This document shows positions 44,298 through 54,574 of a DNA stretch of 61,457 nt, piece by piece. The stretch is taken from positions 1-61,457 of the forward strand of contig NZ_LZKQ01000230.1 of assembly GCF_001668675.1 (NCBI RefSeq). Direction: 5' to 3'. The notes under the pieces were generated by a model. It had not been told where the DNA came from, made no database searches, and worked only from the letters and a program-made list of their open reading frames with translations. The translations under genes and the position numbers were made by a program. Numbering within the stretch: position 1 is the first letter of the stretch; each line of letters opens with the position of its first letter. This stretch comes from Mycobacterium asiaticum (GTDB lineage: Bacteria > Actinomycetota > Actinomycetes > Mycobacteriales > Mycobacteriaceae).

Positions 44298-44993
44298 ATG
44301 GTCGTTTCGTCCCCGGTGTCCAACCGGTTGACCGTGACGGCGCTGCTGTTGCTGACCTTCTCGACCGGGGTGGCCGACGCGATCAGCGTGCTGGTGCTGG
44401 GGCATGTGTTCGTTGCCAACATGACCGGCAACGTGATCTTCCTGGGGTTCTGGTTCGCCCCAAACACCACCGTCGACCTCACCGCCGCCGTCGTGGCGTT
44501 CCCCACCTTCGTCACCGGCACCATCGTCGGCGGACGGTTGATGCGGCACTTCGGTGAGCGCACCAGGCCGTGGCTGACCGCCGCGTTGGGCAGCGAGGTG
44601 GTGTTGCTGGCGGCCCTGTCGGTGCTGGCCGGCGCCGGGGTGCTGCACTATCACGACAACACCAAACTCGTCCTGATCGGCGGGATGGCGATCGCGTACG
44701 GCGTGCAGCATTCCACCGCGCGTCAGTTCGGTATTCAGGAGCTCACCACCACGGTGCTTACCTCGACGATCGTCGGCCTCGGCGTGGACAGCCGGTTGGC
44801 CGGGGGGACCGGACAGCGCGAGAAGCTGCGCTACAGCGTGGTGTGCACGATGTGCGCCGGGGCGGTGGTCGGCGCCACGCTCACCTGGATCACCGTCGCA
44901 CCGGTGCTGGCGCTGGCGGCGGCCGTCGTGGCGACCAGTCTGCTGATCTTCCGGTACGGGCCCGATTCAGTTGAACGCAAGCCAGCTGGGTAG
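44298..44993 (+). CDS. DUF1275 (YoaK-like) membrane protein
   Basis: A 231-residue polytopic protein with about six hydrophobic segments. The DUF1275 pattern is clear: FSTGVADAISVLVLGHVFVA, NMTGNVIFLG, and later VQHSTARQFGIQELTTTVLT. The family is found beside transporters and regulators, with no known reaction. It sits where M. tuberculosis has no gene, between mam1D and lprO, and could be co-transcribed with mce1. Its 3' end overlaps the convergent lprO gene by 27 bases. Confidence 0.85.
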   Translation: MVVSSPVSNRLTVTALLLLTFSTGVADAISVLVLGHVFVANMTGNVIFLGFWFAPNTTVDLTAAVVAFPTFVTGTIVGGRLMRHFGERTRPWLTAALGSEVVLLAALSVLAGAGVLHYHDNTKLVLIGGMAIAYGVQHSTARQFGIQELTTTVLTSTIVGLGVDSRLAGGTGQREKLRYSVVCTMCAGAVVGATLTWITVAPVLALAAAVVATSLLIFRYGPDSVERKPAG

Positions 44994-46049
44994 CGCCCGC
45001 TCGCGCGAGTCGCACAGCACCTGACGGGTGTCGCACGAACCCTTCGGCGACCCCGCGCCGGCCCACATGCCACCCGTGTCGCGGCGCAGCACGATCGCCG
45101 ACGAACCCCCGCCGTCGAGCAGCACCGCGGTGTCGCTGCCCAGGCCGCGGAACAGATCCTGGATGTTGTCGGGGGTGTAGCTGCCGCCCTCGAAGATGTA
45201 CATCTCGTCGCGCTGCTTGGCGTAGGCCAGCGCGGTCCGCGCCGCGCTGGGACCCCCGTCGTGCAGCTGCCCGGTATTGCCCGGCGACAGTAGACCGATC
45301 CCGGCTACCGCGACGAACTTGGCGTTCTTGTTCAGCAGGTCCTCGACGACCGGGGTGGCCAGGTCATAGTCCTCTCGGCCCTTGGGCCGCAACACGTATG
45401 GCGCACCACCGACCGGCAGGATCATCGTCGTCAGCGAGGTCCAGGACTCGTTACCGCCGGACAGGCCCTGCTTGCCCGGATAGGCGACGGTGCCGGTGAC
45501 GGCCTGGTTGGCGCGGCCCTGGCCGTTGGTGTTGTCCACGAAGGCGCCCAGCGGGGAACTGCAGCCGGTGCTGCGCCAGGAACCCCCCTTCTGTCCCCGG
45601 ACATCGAAAAAGTTGGCGTTGATGGCGATGGTGGGTTGCCCCATGCGCTGCCACGCCTGCAGCGGTGGGTAGATCTCCGAGGCCTGCCACAATCCTTCAC
45701 CGGTGCGGGCGCCCGGGTTGTTCTCGCAGCGGGCCTGGTCACCCCGGTGGGTGTCGACCAACAGGTGCGGCTGCAACCGGGACGACGCGTTCTTGATGAT
45801 CATCAGGTGACCACCGTTGTTCATCTCGTACCAGTGGCCGGACCCGTCGAGCAGCGGCATCGGATGGCCGCCGCCGAAGTTGTACACCAGGTAGGAACCC
45901 TTGGTGGTGGCGATGGCCTGCTCGAGCATCTCCCGGGCATCGGCGGCATGGGCGACCGGCTGCCCGGCGGTGACGGCCAGGGCCGCGCAGATTGTCAGCC
46001 CGGCGAAGCTCGCCGTCAGCCTGCGCAAGACCGCGGATGGGGTCAGCAC
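44967..46049 (-). CDS. lprO: Exported phosphodiester-glycosidase-domain protein (LprO/Rv0179c-like)
   Basis: A 360-residue exported protein matching Rv0179c by position. After a signal peptide (about residues 1-36, ending AHA-AD) the C-terminal two-thirds has the NAGPA/phosphodiester glycosidase layout: AINANFFDVRGQKGG and DTAVLLDGGGSSAIVLRR, whose DGGGSS is the family signature. Although the M. tuberculosis gene is called a lipoprotein, I see no good lipobox here; the only nearby cysteine (LTIC) has Ile before it. It probably acts on envelope glycans. Two or three GTCAC repeats lie upstream. Confidence 0.8.
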   Translation of the reverse strand: MLTPSAVLRRLTASFAGLTICAALAVTAGQPVAHAADAREMLEQAIATTKGSYLVYNFGGGHPMPLLDGSGHWYEMNNGGHLMIIKNASSRLQPHLLVDTHRGDQARCENNPGARTGEGLWQASEIYPPLQAWQRMGQPTIAINANFFDVRGQKGGSWRSTGCSSPLGAFVDNTNGQGRANQAVTGTVAYPGKQGLSGGNESWTSLTTMILPVGGAPYVLRPKGREDYDLATPVVEDLLNKNAKFVAVAGIGLLSPGNTGQLHDGGPSAARTALAYAKQRDEMYIFEGGSYTPDNIQDLFRGLGSDTAVLLDGGGSSAIVLRRDTGGMWAGAGSPKGSCDTRQVLCDSRERALPSWLAFN

Positions 46050-46096
46050 GGGGAGCCCTTTCGGCCGCGAAATCCGGAATTACCATCCAAGGATTA

Positions 46097-46119
46097 GTCA
46101 CATCTGTCACACTGTCAAC
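46097..46119 (-). promoter_or_regulatory. lprO promoter with three GTCA-type direct repeats
   Basis: On the plus strand GTCACA occurs at 46097 and 46106, followed by GTCAAC at 46114, spaced 9 and 8 bases. On the minus strand TTGACA (46118-46113) and TAATCC (46096-46091) with a 16-bp spacer form a plausible promoter for lprO, so the repeats cover the promoter. Tandem GTCACA repeats resemble those bound by response regulators such as MtrA; assignment is inference. Confidence 0.4.
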
Positions 46120-46157
46120 TTTAGTAACAGGTGCGTGACGGTTAGGGCGCGCCGGAA

Positions 46158-47618
46158 TTACGTTTTCTCGCTTGGGCTTTCGGGCTTCGCGTCCGTCTCG
46201 GGTGCGGGGTCGGTTTCAGCTTTGAATTCGGACTCGGGCACGGGTTCGGGTTCGGGTTCGGGCTGGGCCTTTTCGGCTTGAGCCTCCTTGCGCTTGCGCG
46301 CCTGATGCTGGGCCTGGTGTTCGGCGGCAATTGCCAGCGCGACAGCCCCCTGGATCCGGTGGAAGCCCTTGCGGTCGTACATTGTGGTGACGATGCCACC
46401 CAATAGCAGGCCGATGACCAGCCCGATCGCCGTCATGAGCAGCGCCTGGGACAAGCCGGCTTCGGCGTGGCCATTGAGATAGAGCAGCGACCGCACGCCG
46501 AGGAACACCTGATGCATCGGCTCGAACTCGGCCAGCCAGCGGAAGAACGATGGAGTGGCTTCCAGCGGCACCGTCGCGCCCGCCGACGGCAGGCCCAGGA
46601 TGACGAAGATCAACATGCTGACCAGCAGGCCCATCGAACCCAGCACCGCGATCAGCGAGCTGGACGTGATGCCCACCGCGCTGATCGCGAACACCCCGAA
46701 CAGCCACAGCTGCCAGCCCTGGGGAATCGGCATGCCGAGCTTGTGGGCGATCGCCATGTAGACGCCGGATGTCAGCAACGCCAGTGTCACCATCAGTCCC
46801 CACTTGACCAGCAGGGTGCGGAATCGCGAGATGTGCACCTGCTCGGCGAACCGATAGACCGGGCCGAATTCGGCTGGTACATAACCGAGCATCGAATCGA
46901 CCAGCGTGCTGACCACGATGCTGCCGGTGAACCCGGCGAGCAGCAGCAGCAGGGCGTAGTAGAACGCCGACAACCCGTTACCGGTGCCGTTGGGTAGCGG
47001 GTTGTACACGTTGACTTTGACATCGATCGGGTTGGCCAGGGCCAGCACCGACGCGCCGGCCAGTGGCGCACCGCCGGTTTGGGCCGCCACGTCCGCCGAA
47101 AGCCGTTCGCCCACTTTGCCGTTCGCCACGCCGATGGCCTGGGTGAAAGTCTGGCTTGCGATGCTCGAACCCAGCGTGCCGGCCCGCGGATTGGTCGAGA
47201 TGGTGATGGACGGCCGCTCGGCGCGATTGGCGGTCAGCGCGCTCTCGCCGAGGTCCCGCAACTGCGACGAGAAACCGGGCGGAATGACCAGTTCGCCGTA
47301 TACCTGGGCTCGGTCCAGCAGTTGCTTCGCCTCGGCCTGCGTGACCAAGCGGACGTCGAACTTCTCCTTGTCCAGGCTGCCCACCATGCCGTCGGCGATC
47401 TGCTTGCCGTACGGGCCGGCGTCCTGGTTGACGATCACGATCGGAAAATGCCGCAGGTTCGTCGTCGGATTCAGAATGCCGCCCAGGTACAGCGCGGACA
47501 GCGCGGACATCAAAGCCAGGGTGATAACGATCGGCGCCAGCCAGAACCGGACCGTGCGAAGCGCCTTGGTGCTCCGGTTGGGTTTGGGCGCCGCGTGCCG
47601 GGCGTGTTTCTGAGACAT
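46158..47618 (-). CDS. Multi-spanning membrane protein of the YhgE/Pip-like family (Rv0180c-like)
   Basis: A 486-residue membrane protein. A first helix (FWLAPIVITLALMSALSALY) is followed by a large extracytoplasmic domain beginning PIVIVNQDAGPYGKQIADGM, typical of DUF3533/ABC-2-like Pip proteins. Five more helices lie between about residues 215 and 430. The C-terminus (about 435-486) is a charged Glu/Pro/Lys tail of simple sequence, probably disordered. It matches Rv0180c, whose role is unknown. It lies between lprO and the pirin gene on the same strand. Confidence 0.8.
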   Translation of the reverse strand: MSQKHARHAAPKPNRSTKALRTVRFWLAPIVITLALMSALSALYLGGILNPTTNLRHFPIVIVNQDAGPYGKQIADGMVGSLDKEKFDVRLVTQAEAKQLLDRAQVYGELVIPPGFSSQLRDLGESALTANRAERPSITISTNPRAGTLGSSIASQTFTQAIGVANGKVGERLSADVAAQTGGAPLAGASVLALANPIDVKVNVYNPLPNGTGNGLSAFYYALLLLLAGFTGSIVVSTLVDSMLGYVPAEFGPVYRFAEQVHISRFRTLLVKWGLMVTLALLTSGVYMAIAHKLGMPIPQGWQLWLFGVFAISAVGITSSSLIAVLGSMGLLVSMLIFVILGLPSAGATVPLEATPSFFRWLAEFEPMHQVFLGVRSLLYLNGHAEAGLSQALLMTAIGLVIGLLLGGIVTTMYDRKGFHRIQGAVALAIAAEHQAQHQARKRKEAQAEKAQPEPEPEPVPESEFKAETDPAPETDAKPESPSEKT

Positions 47619-47654
47619 GCGGGCTCCTGTCTGTCGAGCCCACTCTAATGTCGG

Positions 47655-48380
47655 TCAGCCGCCCAGCTTCGCGTGCATCTCCCAGACCAGCACCTCGGCG
47701 GGCTCCGATGCGATCAGGCGTCGCCCGTCGGTGTCGGTGAGCCGGAGCGCGTCGCCCGGTCCGAGATCCCCGGCACTCTCGCATGTCACCGTCCCGCGCG
47801 CCACGAACACATGCAGAAACGGCGCTGCGGGCAGGTCGACGGTGTCGCCGGTGTCCAGTCGGGCGACGTGCAGCGCCGCGGCGCGCTGGTGCAGTGTGAT
47901 GGCGGCGTCGTGTCGGGCGATGCCCGAGGCGATGGTGACCAGCCCGCCGCGCAGCAGGTGGTCGTCGATCTGCTGCTGCTGATAGCCCGGCACGATGTTG
48001 GACTCGTCGGGTTGGATCCACATCTGTACGAAATGCACTGGCCGCGTGGCGGAATCGTTCTTCTCCGAGTGCAGGATTCCGCTACCGGCCGACATACGTT
48101 GCGCCAGACCGGGATAGATCACGCCCTGATTGCCGGCGGAATCCCGGTGCGCCAGTTCACCTTCCAATACCCAGGTGACGATTTCCATATCGCGGTGCGG
48201 GTGGGTGTCGAAGCCGGTGGCCGGTGCCACGACGTCGTCGTTGTTCACCAGCAGCAGCCCGTGATGGGTGTTGTCTGGGTCGTAGTGGTCGCCGAAAGAG
48301 AACGAGTGTCGGGACTCCAGCCATGGTGTCCTGGTGACGGACCGTTCGGCGGCGCGCCGAATATCCACGGTGGCAGACAT
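47655..48380 (-). CDS. Pirin family cupin protein (Rv0181c-like)
   Basis: A 241-residue bicupin. The first cupin has the pirin metal-binding set: HPHRDMEIVTW and, on the second strand, GSGILHSEKN. The start MSATVDIRRAAERSVTRTPW, followed by SRHSFSFGDHYDPDN, matches Rv0181c. Pirins are iron-binding proteins, some with quercetinase activity. ATG 48380 agrees with the M. tuberculosis start; the GTG three codons upstream is less likely. In M. tuberculosis it follows sigG directly; here three genes intervene. Confidence 0.85.
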   Translation of the reverse strand: MSATVDIRRAAERSVTRTPWLESRHSFSFGDHYDPDNTHHGLLLVNNDDVVAPATGFDTHPHRDMEIVTWVLEGELAHRDSAGNQGVIYPGLAQRMSAGSGILHSEKNDSATRPVHFVQMWIQPDESNIVPGYQQQQIDDHLLRGGLVTIASGIARHDAAITLHQRAAALHVARLDTGDTVDLPAAPFLHVFVARGTVTCESAGDLGPGDALRLTDTDGRRLIASEPAEVLVWEMHAKLGG

Positions 48381-48400
48381 GACACTCACAGTAGTGACAG

Positions 48401-49261
48401 TTACGTCGGCGCGGACAGCAGCCGCTGGGCATGGCGCAACGTTGTCTCGAGCTCGGCCAGCGTCATGCCGACGGCGCCGCCGAGGTGAATCTCGATCTGA
48501 TACTCCGGCTGGCCGTCCCGACCGAAGATTGGCAGCACCACGAATTCCGTTGCGCTCAACTCGGTTTCGAGTATGTCGGTCACGGACCGCAGCGTCATCA
48601 TCGTCATCAGCGCGGTGAGTTGGCGGGTCACCCGCTCGGTGGGCCCCAGTGATGCCAGCACGGCGGCCAATCGGTCGTGCAGCGATTGGTGGGTGTCATC
48701 GAACCGCCATGCGCCATAGCCGCGGGCCCGGATATCGGCCAGCACGCGACGATGCCCGGCGACCTCGGCGGGCGTCGGCGGTGGCGTCACCCTGCGCAAC
48801 CATGCCTGCACGGACTCGTCGTCGCGCCATGCCATGGCGACCAGCCCGAACGGCGGGTCGATGCCGAAGCGCTGACCGACGGCGTGTTCTGGGTCGGTGC
48901 CATGTCCGACGGCGTCGATGGTGACCAGGTGCCGTTCGCCGATCTTGGACATCGAGCAACCCGTGCCGAGCGTGCCGTGCAGGAAGTTCAGCGCATCACG
49001 ACCCCGGTCCAGCAACGGGAACTGGCGCCGTAACCCATGCACCAGTCCGAACAATCCGCTGCCCAGGGCGTAGCGGCGGTCGTCGCGCCGGGCCACCCAG
49101 CCGCGTCGTTCCAGTTCGGTCAGGATCAACGAGCAGGTCGAGGTGCTGATCCGGCAGTGCTTGGCCAGCTCTGCCGAGGACCGCGGACCGGGCGAATCCG
49201 CCAGCGCGGCAAGCACATCCATCACCCTGGCCGTCGGCGGCGACTTCGCGGTTGACGTCAC
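48401..49261 (-). CDS. IclR-type transcriptional regulator
   Basis: A 286-residue regulator. The N-terminal winged helix (about 8-65) has RVMDVLAALADSPGPRSSAE and ISTSTCSLILTELERRGWVA, in the style of IclR proteins. The C-terminal part has a GAF-like IclR ligand domain. GTG 49261 has GGGAG about 9 bases upstream; the longer frame would run into the divergent gene. It diverges from the oxidoreductase gene at 49325 with two palindromes in the 63-bp gap, so it probably controls that gene and itself. Confidence 0.75.
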   Translation of the reverse strand: MTSTAKSPPTARVMDVLAALADSPGPRSSAELAKHCRISTSTCSLILTELERRGWVARRDDRRYALGSGLFGLVHGLRRQFPLLDRGRDALNFLHGTLGTGCSMSKIGERHLVTIDAVGHGTDPEHAVGQRFGIDPPFGLVAMAWRDDESVQAWLRRVTPPPTPAEVAGHRRVLADIRARGYGAWRFDDTHQSLHDRLAAVLASLGPTERVTRQLTALMTMMTLRSVTDILETELSATEFVVLPIFGRDGQPEYQIEIHLGGAVGMTLAELETTLRHAQRLLSAPT

Positions 49262-49291
49262 CGGTATCGGCTCCCTACCATCCGTCCGAAA

Positions 49292-49319
49292 TATAGCTAT
49301 AGCAGTCCTAATAATAGGA
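49292..49319. promoter_or_regulatory. Two palindromes between IclR regulator and oxidoreductase
   Basis: TATAGCTATA (49292-49301) is a perfect 10-bp palindrome, and TCCTA-ATAA-TAGGA (49306-49319) is a 5-bp hairpin whose right arm contains the AGGA of the ribosome-binding site for ATG 49325. The 63-bp gap is markedly AT-rich. The first is a probable IclR operator; the second could be an operator or limit ribosome access. Confidence 0.55.
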
Positions 49320-49324
49320 GAAAA

Positions 49325-50467
49325 ATGCTGAAAGTGGGGGTGTGGGGGCCGGGATCGATGGGTCTGATCGCGCTGCGTGGGGTCATCGACCATCCGCAGC
49401 TGCAGTTGGTGGACCTGGTGGTGCACAGCGATGCCAAGTCCGGTCGGGACGCCGGCGAACTCTGTGGCGTGCCGCCCGTGGGCGTGGTAGCAACCCAGGA
49501 TCCCGCGGCAATGCTGGCCGGTGACGCCGACGTGGTCGTGTATGCCGCCGCCGCGAACCTGCGCCCGGTGGAAGCCATTGCCGACATGGCCTCGATCCTG
49601 CGGGCCGGCAAGAACGTGGTGTCGTGCTCGGTGGTGCCGCTGGTGTTCCCGGATGCACCGGAACCGGAGGGTCAGGCGCTCACCGAGCCGCTGCGGGAGG
49701 CGGCCCTGGCCGGCGGCGCCTCATTTTTCACCACCGGCATCGACTCGGGATTCGCCAACGATGTTCTGCCACTTGTGCTCACGGGTGTGTCGCGGGTGAT
49801 CGAGTCCGTGCGGGTGACGGAGATTTTCAACTACGCCACCTATCCGGACCGGGCCGCGGTGTATGAAATTCTCGGCTTCGGCCAGCCGCCGGAAGTCACT
49901 CCGTTCGCCGCTACGCCGGGGATCTTCACCTTCGGCTGGGGTCCGGTGCTGCATCAGTTGGCCGCCGGGTTGGACATCAAGCTCGACCGCCTCGAGGAGA
50001 ACGTCGAACGCGTGGCCAGTCCGACGGCCTTCGATACGCCCACCGGCCACATCGACGCCGGCACCATCGCGGCGATGCGCTCCACTCTGACCGGCTACGT
50101 CGGCCAAACGCCGACGCTGGTCGTCGACCATGTGACCCGGATGCGCGACGACATCGCACCGGACTGGCCGCAGCCGCGCATCAGCATCGAGCCCAAAGAC
50201 CTGGGCTTCGGGCCGGCCTCCGGGCGCGGCCTGTATCGCGTGGAAATCGACGGATCCCCGAGCATGCGGTGTGAATTCGAGATGGCCGAGGACCGCGACC
50301 ACGACCTCGGTGCCCGCATTGCGGGTGCATCGCGCATGGTCAACGCGATCCCCGCGGTGTGTGCGGCCAAGCCCGGGCTGCTGTCCGCCCTCGACCTGCC
50401 GTTGGTCACCGGCGCGGGCCTGGTGCGCGCGGTGGACGGCCCGCCGCCGGACAGTCGGCTGTTCTAG
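49325..50467 (+). CDS. NAD(P)-dependent oxidoreductase, dihydrodipicolinate-reductase-like
   Basis: A 380-residue paralogue of the gene at 9867-10952. The Rossmann start is VGVWGPGSMGLIALRGVI. Shared segments include GRDAGELCGV, the GIDSGFANDVLPLVLTG loop and VRVTEIFNYATYPDRAAVYE. Substrate unknown. ATG 49325 follows AGGAGAAAA. It diverges from the IclR gene and its stop overlaps the convergent hydrolase stop by 4 bases. The trio is an insertion relative to the M. tuberculosis sigG-Rv0181c arrangement. Confidence 0.8.
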   Translation: MLKVGVWGPGSMGLIALRGVIDHPQLQLVDLVVHSDAKSGRDAGELCGVPPVGVVATQDPAAMLAGDADVVVYAAAANLRPVEAIADMASILRAGKNVVSCSVVPLVFPDAPEPEGQALTEPLREAALAGGASFFTTGIDSGFANDVLPLVLTGVSRVIESVRVTEIFNYATYPDRAAVYEILGFGQPPEVTPFAATPGIFTFGWGPVLHQLAAGLDIKLDRLEENVERVASPTAFDTPTGHIDAGTIAAMRSTLTGYVGQTPTLVVDHVTRMRDDIAPDWPQPRISIEPKDLGFGPASGRGLYRVEIDGSPSMRCEFEMAEDRDHDLGARIAGASRMVNAIPAVCAAKPGLLSALDLPLVTGAGLVRAVDGPPPDSRLF

Positions 50468-51878
50468 CGGCCTGGGTAGGACGCGGCCGCGAGCTGCAGG
50501 ATCTCCTCGCGATCTGCGGCCAGGATGAAACCGGATTGGATGGCCCGGTCGAGTGCGTCGGTGAAGCTTGCGACGTAGTCCTCGGCTCCGCCTGGGTAGA
50601 GGCGTTGCAAGGTCGCGTCGTCGAAGGGCTCACCGGACCCGAAGATGGCCGCCATGATGTTCTCGTCGCTGGTGACCCCGGTGGTGCGGGCGATCGGTAC
50701 ATCCACCCACGGGGTGCGCACGCCGCCCTCGGCGATGCCGTGGGCATCGAGCACCGGCTCGGGATGGCCGTCGCGATGGTTACTGTCGCGCACGGTGAGC
50801 GGCGGGCCGCTCGGCGGCGGGGCGCCGGTGCGCACCCAGGTGTCGAGCGCGGCCAACGATGCCTGGACCACGTAGTGATGTTGCGGGCCGAAATTGATGA
50901 AGTGCTCGAGCTGCTGACCCATCAGGTTGTCGGTCGGCGCCCATGCGGCCACCAGCGCTTCGAGCGGCGCGGAGCCCGAATCGATGGCCGCGACCTGGAT
51001 CGTGTAGTTGTCGGCGTGCGCGGCGCCGGCGATCTCCCACACCCGCAGCAGGTCGTGGTCGGGTTGGCGTGCCCCGTAATAGCCCTGCCGTCCGGCGCCG
51101 TACAGGTCGGTTTCGGTGATGATCGCCATCAGCGGTACCCGCAGATCCGGCCGGAACTTCACCGCGGGTGCCGCGCTGGCGTTTTGCAGTTCGTCGAAGA
51201 TCGAGCTGCTGTCCAGCGGCCCGACGGGCCCCAGCCGGGAATGCACCAGGAAACCGTCATACGCCTCAACCAGCGGGTCGACCGCGTTGATGTAAGTGGT
51301 GAGGAACATCGCCGACTGAGATTCGCCCAGCGCGATCACGTGTTCGGCGGTCACCCCGCCCAGCACGCCGTCAGCCCCACTGTCCCGGACCAGGTCGCCG
51401 ATCTGGGAAAAGATGTCGTAGGCGAACGCGTCACCGGGATGGCTCAGGGCGGCGTAGCGCGTCGGGTTCTGGCTCTTGAGGGACAGATCGAAACCGAGCA
51501 GGTTCTGCCCGCCGTCCACGCCCACCTTCTGCGCCGAGACGGTGACGTAGGCATAGCCTGCGCGCAGCACCTCGCGGTGGGCCATCATCCACACCGCGGG
51601 AGCGTCGATGCCGCCGCTGACGTTGAGCCATTCCACCAGCGCCGTCCCGTTGAACCGGGCCGGATCGGCCGGGGTGAGAACCACGATCCGGGTGGTGTAT
51701 TCGGCGGTGTCCTTGGGGGTTACGCTCCACCGGCCGTCTTGGCCCGGTTCGGAATCCGGGGCGAAGGACGAGGCCGTCCCGGACACGAAGAATTCCTGCG
51801 CGACGTAGCCCGCCTCGCCGAGGTCGAAGCCGCCCAGCAGCAGCGTCGGCGTCCCGGCCACCGGCGTCACATCCGGCT

Positions 51879-51882
<4 letters not shown>
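50464..51882 (-). CDS. Alpha/beta-hydrolase-domain protein coupled to sigG
   Basis: A 472-residue hydrolase of the large mycobacterial alpha/beta-hydrolase-domain family (PF20091-like). It has SGTASSF near the N-terminus, ALVEWLNVSGG, a nucleophile elbow in IALGESQSAMFLTTYIN, and later IAGAAHADNY with a candidate histidine. Start GTG 51882 overlaps the sigG stop by 4 bases (GTGA), with GGAG 5 bases upstream, so it is the second gene of a sigG transcription unit. A longer in-frame frame inside sigG is a shadow. Natural substrates are unknown. Confidence 0.8.
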
Positions 51883-53781
<1,899 letters not shown>

Positions 53782-53812
53782 ATAGCGAACTCGAGATGTC
53801 CGGGGGCTGCGT

Positions 53813-53824
53813 TAGTTTGGCGAC
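53813..53824 (+). promoter_or_regulatory. Likely leaderless promoter of the DUF2786 gene
   Basis: TAGTTT (53813-53818) followed by six bases and ATG 53825 gives the leaderless pattern TANNNT-N6-ATG. No ribosome-binding site is visible. The lipase stop is 43 bases upstream. Confidence 0.4.
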
Positions 53825-54574
53825 ATGACCGACGACAAGATGTTGTCCCGTATCGCGGCGTTGCTGCGTCAGGCCGAAGGCACCGACAATTCCCACGAGG
53901 CGGACGCTTTCCTCAGCACCGCCCAGCGGTTGGCCACCGCATCGTCCATCGACCTGGCGGTGGCGCGCTCCCATTCGGCGAACCGCTCGGCCGCCCAGGC
54001 CCCGACCCAGCGCACCATCACCATCGGTGAGGCGGGCACTCGTGGCCTGCGTACCTACGTGCAGCTGTTCGTGCTGATTGCCGCCGCCAACGACGTGCGC
54101 TGCGACATCGCGTCCAACTCGACGTTCCTCTATGCGTATGGCTTCGCCGAGGACATCGACGCCACGCATGCCCTCTACGCCAGCCTGGTGGTGCAGATGG
54201 TCCGGGCCTCCGATGCCTACCTGGCCACGGGTGCACACCGGCCCACCCCGACCATCACCGCGCGGCTCAATTTCCAGCTGGCCTTCGGGGCGCGCGTGGG
54301 CCAGCGGCTGGCCGAGGCTCGCGAGCAGGCCCGCGAGGAGGTGACCAAGGACCGCAGTCGCGCGCCGGGCACCGCGATCGCGTTGCGGGACAAGGAACTT
54401 GAGCTGAAAGATTACTACCGCAGCGCATCGAAGGCGCGCGGTACCTGGCAGGCGCACCGGGCCTCGGCCGGATACTCGTCGGCGGCGCGCCGCGCCGGTG
54501 ACCGGGCCGGCCGCCGGGCCCGGTTGGGCGACAGTCCCGAGCTGCCCGGGGCGCGCACCGCGCTGGGCCGGTGA
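53825..54574 (+). CDS. DUF2786 domain protein (Rv0184-like)
   Basis: A 249-residue protein. The N-terminal DUF2786 segment (about residues 1-45) has MLSRIAALLRQAEGTDNSHE and ADAFLSTAQRLATASSIDLA, a helical motif. The C-terminal half is basic, with REEVTKDRSRAPGTAIALRD and an Arg-rich tail. It matches Rv0184 in position. The stop overlaps the next gene's GTG by 4 bases, so the two are coupled; they may work together, possibly on DNA or as a small metalloprotease pair, but this is speculation. Confidence 0.8.
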   Translation: MTDDKMLSRIAALLRQAEGTDNSHEADAFLSTAQRLATASSIDLAVARSHSANRSAAQAPTQRTITIGEAGTRGLRTYVQLFVLIAAANDVRCDIASNSTFLYAYGFAEDIDATHALYASLVVQMVRASDAYLATGAHRPTPTITARLNFQLAFGARVGQRLAEAREQAREEVTKDRSRAPGTAIALRDKELELKDYYRSASKARGTWQAHRASAGYSSAARRAGDRAGRRARLGDSPELPGARTALGR

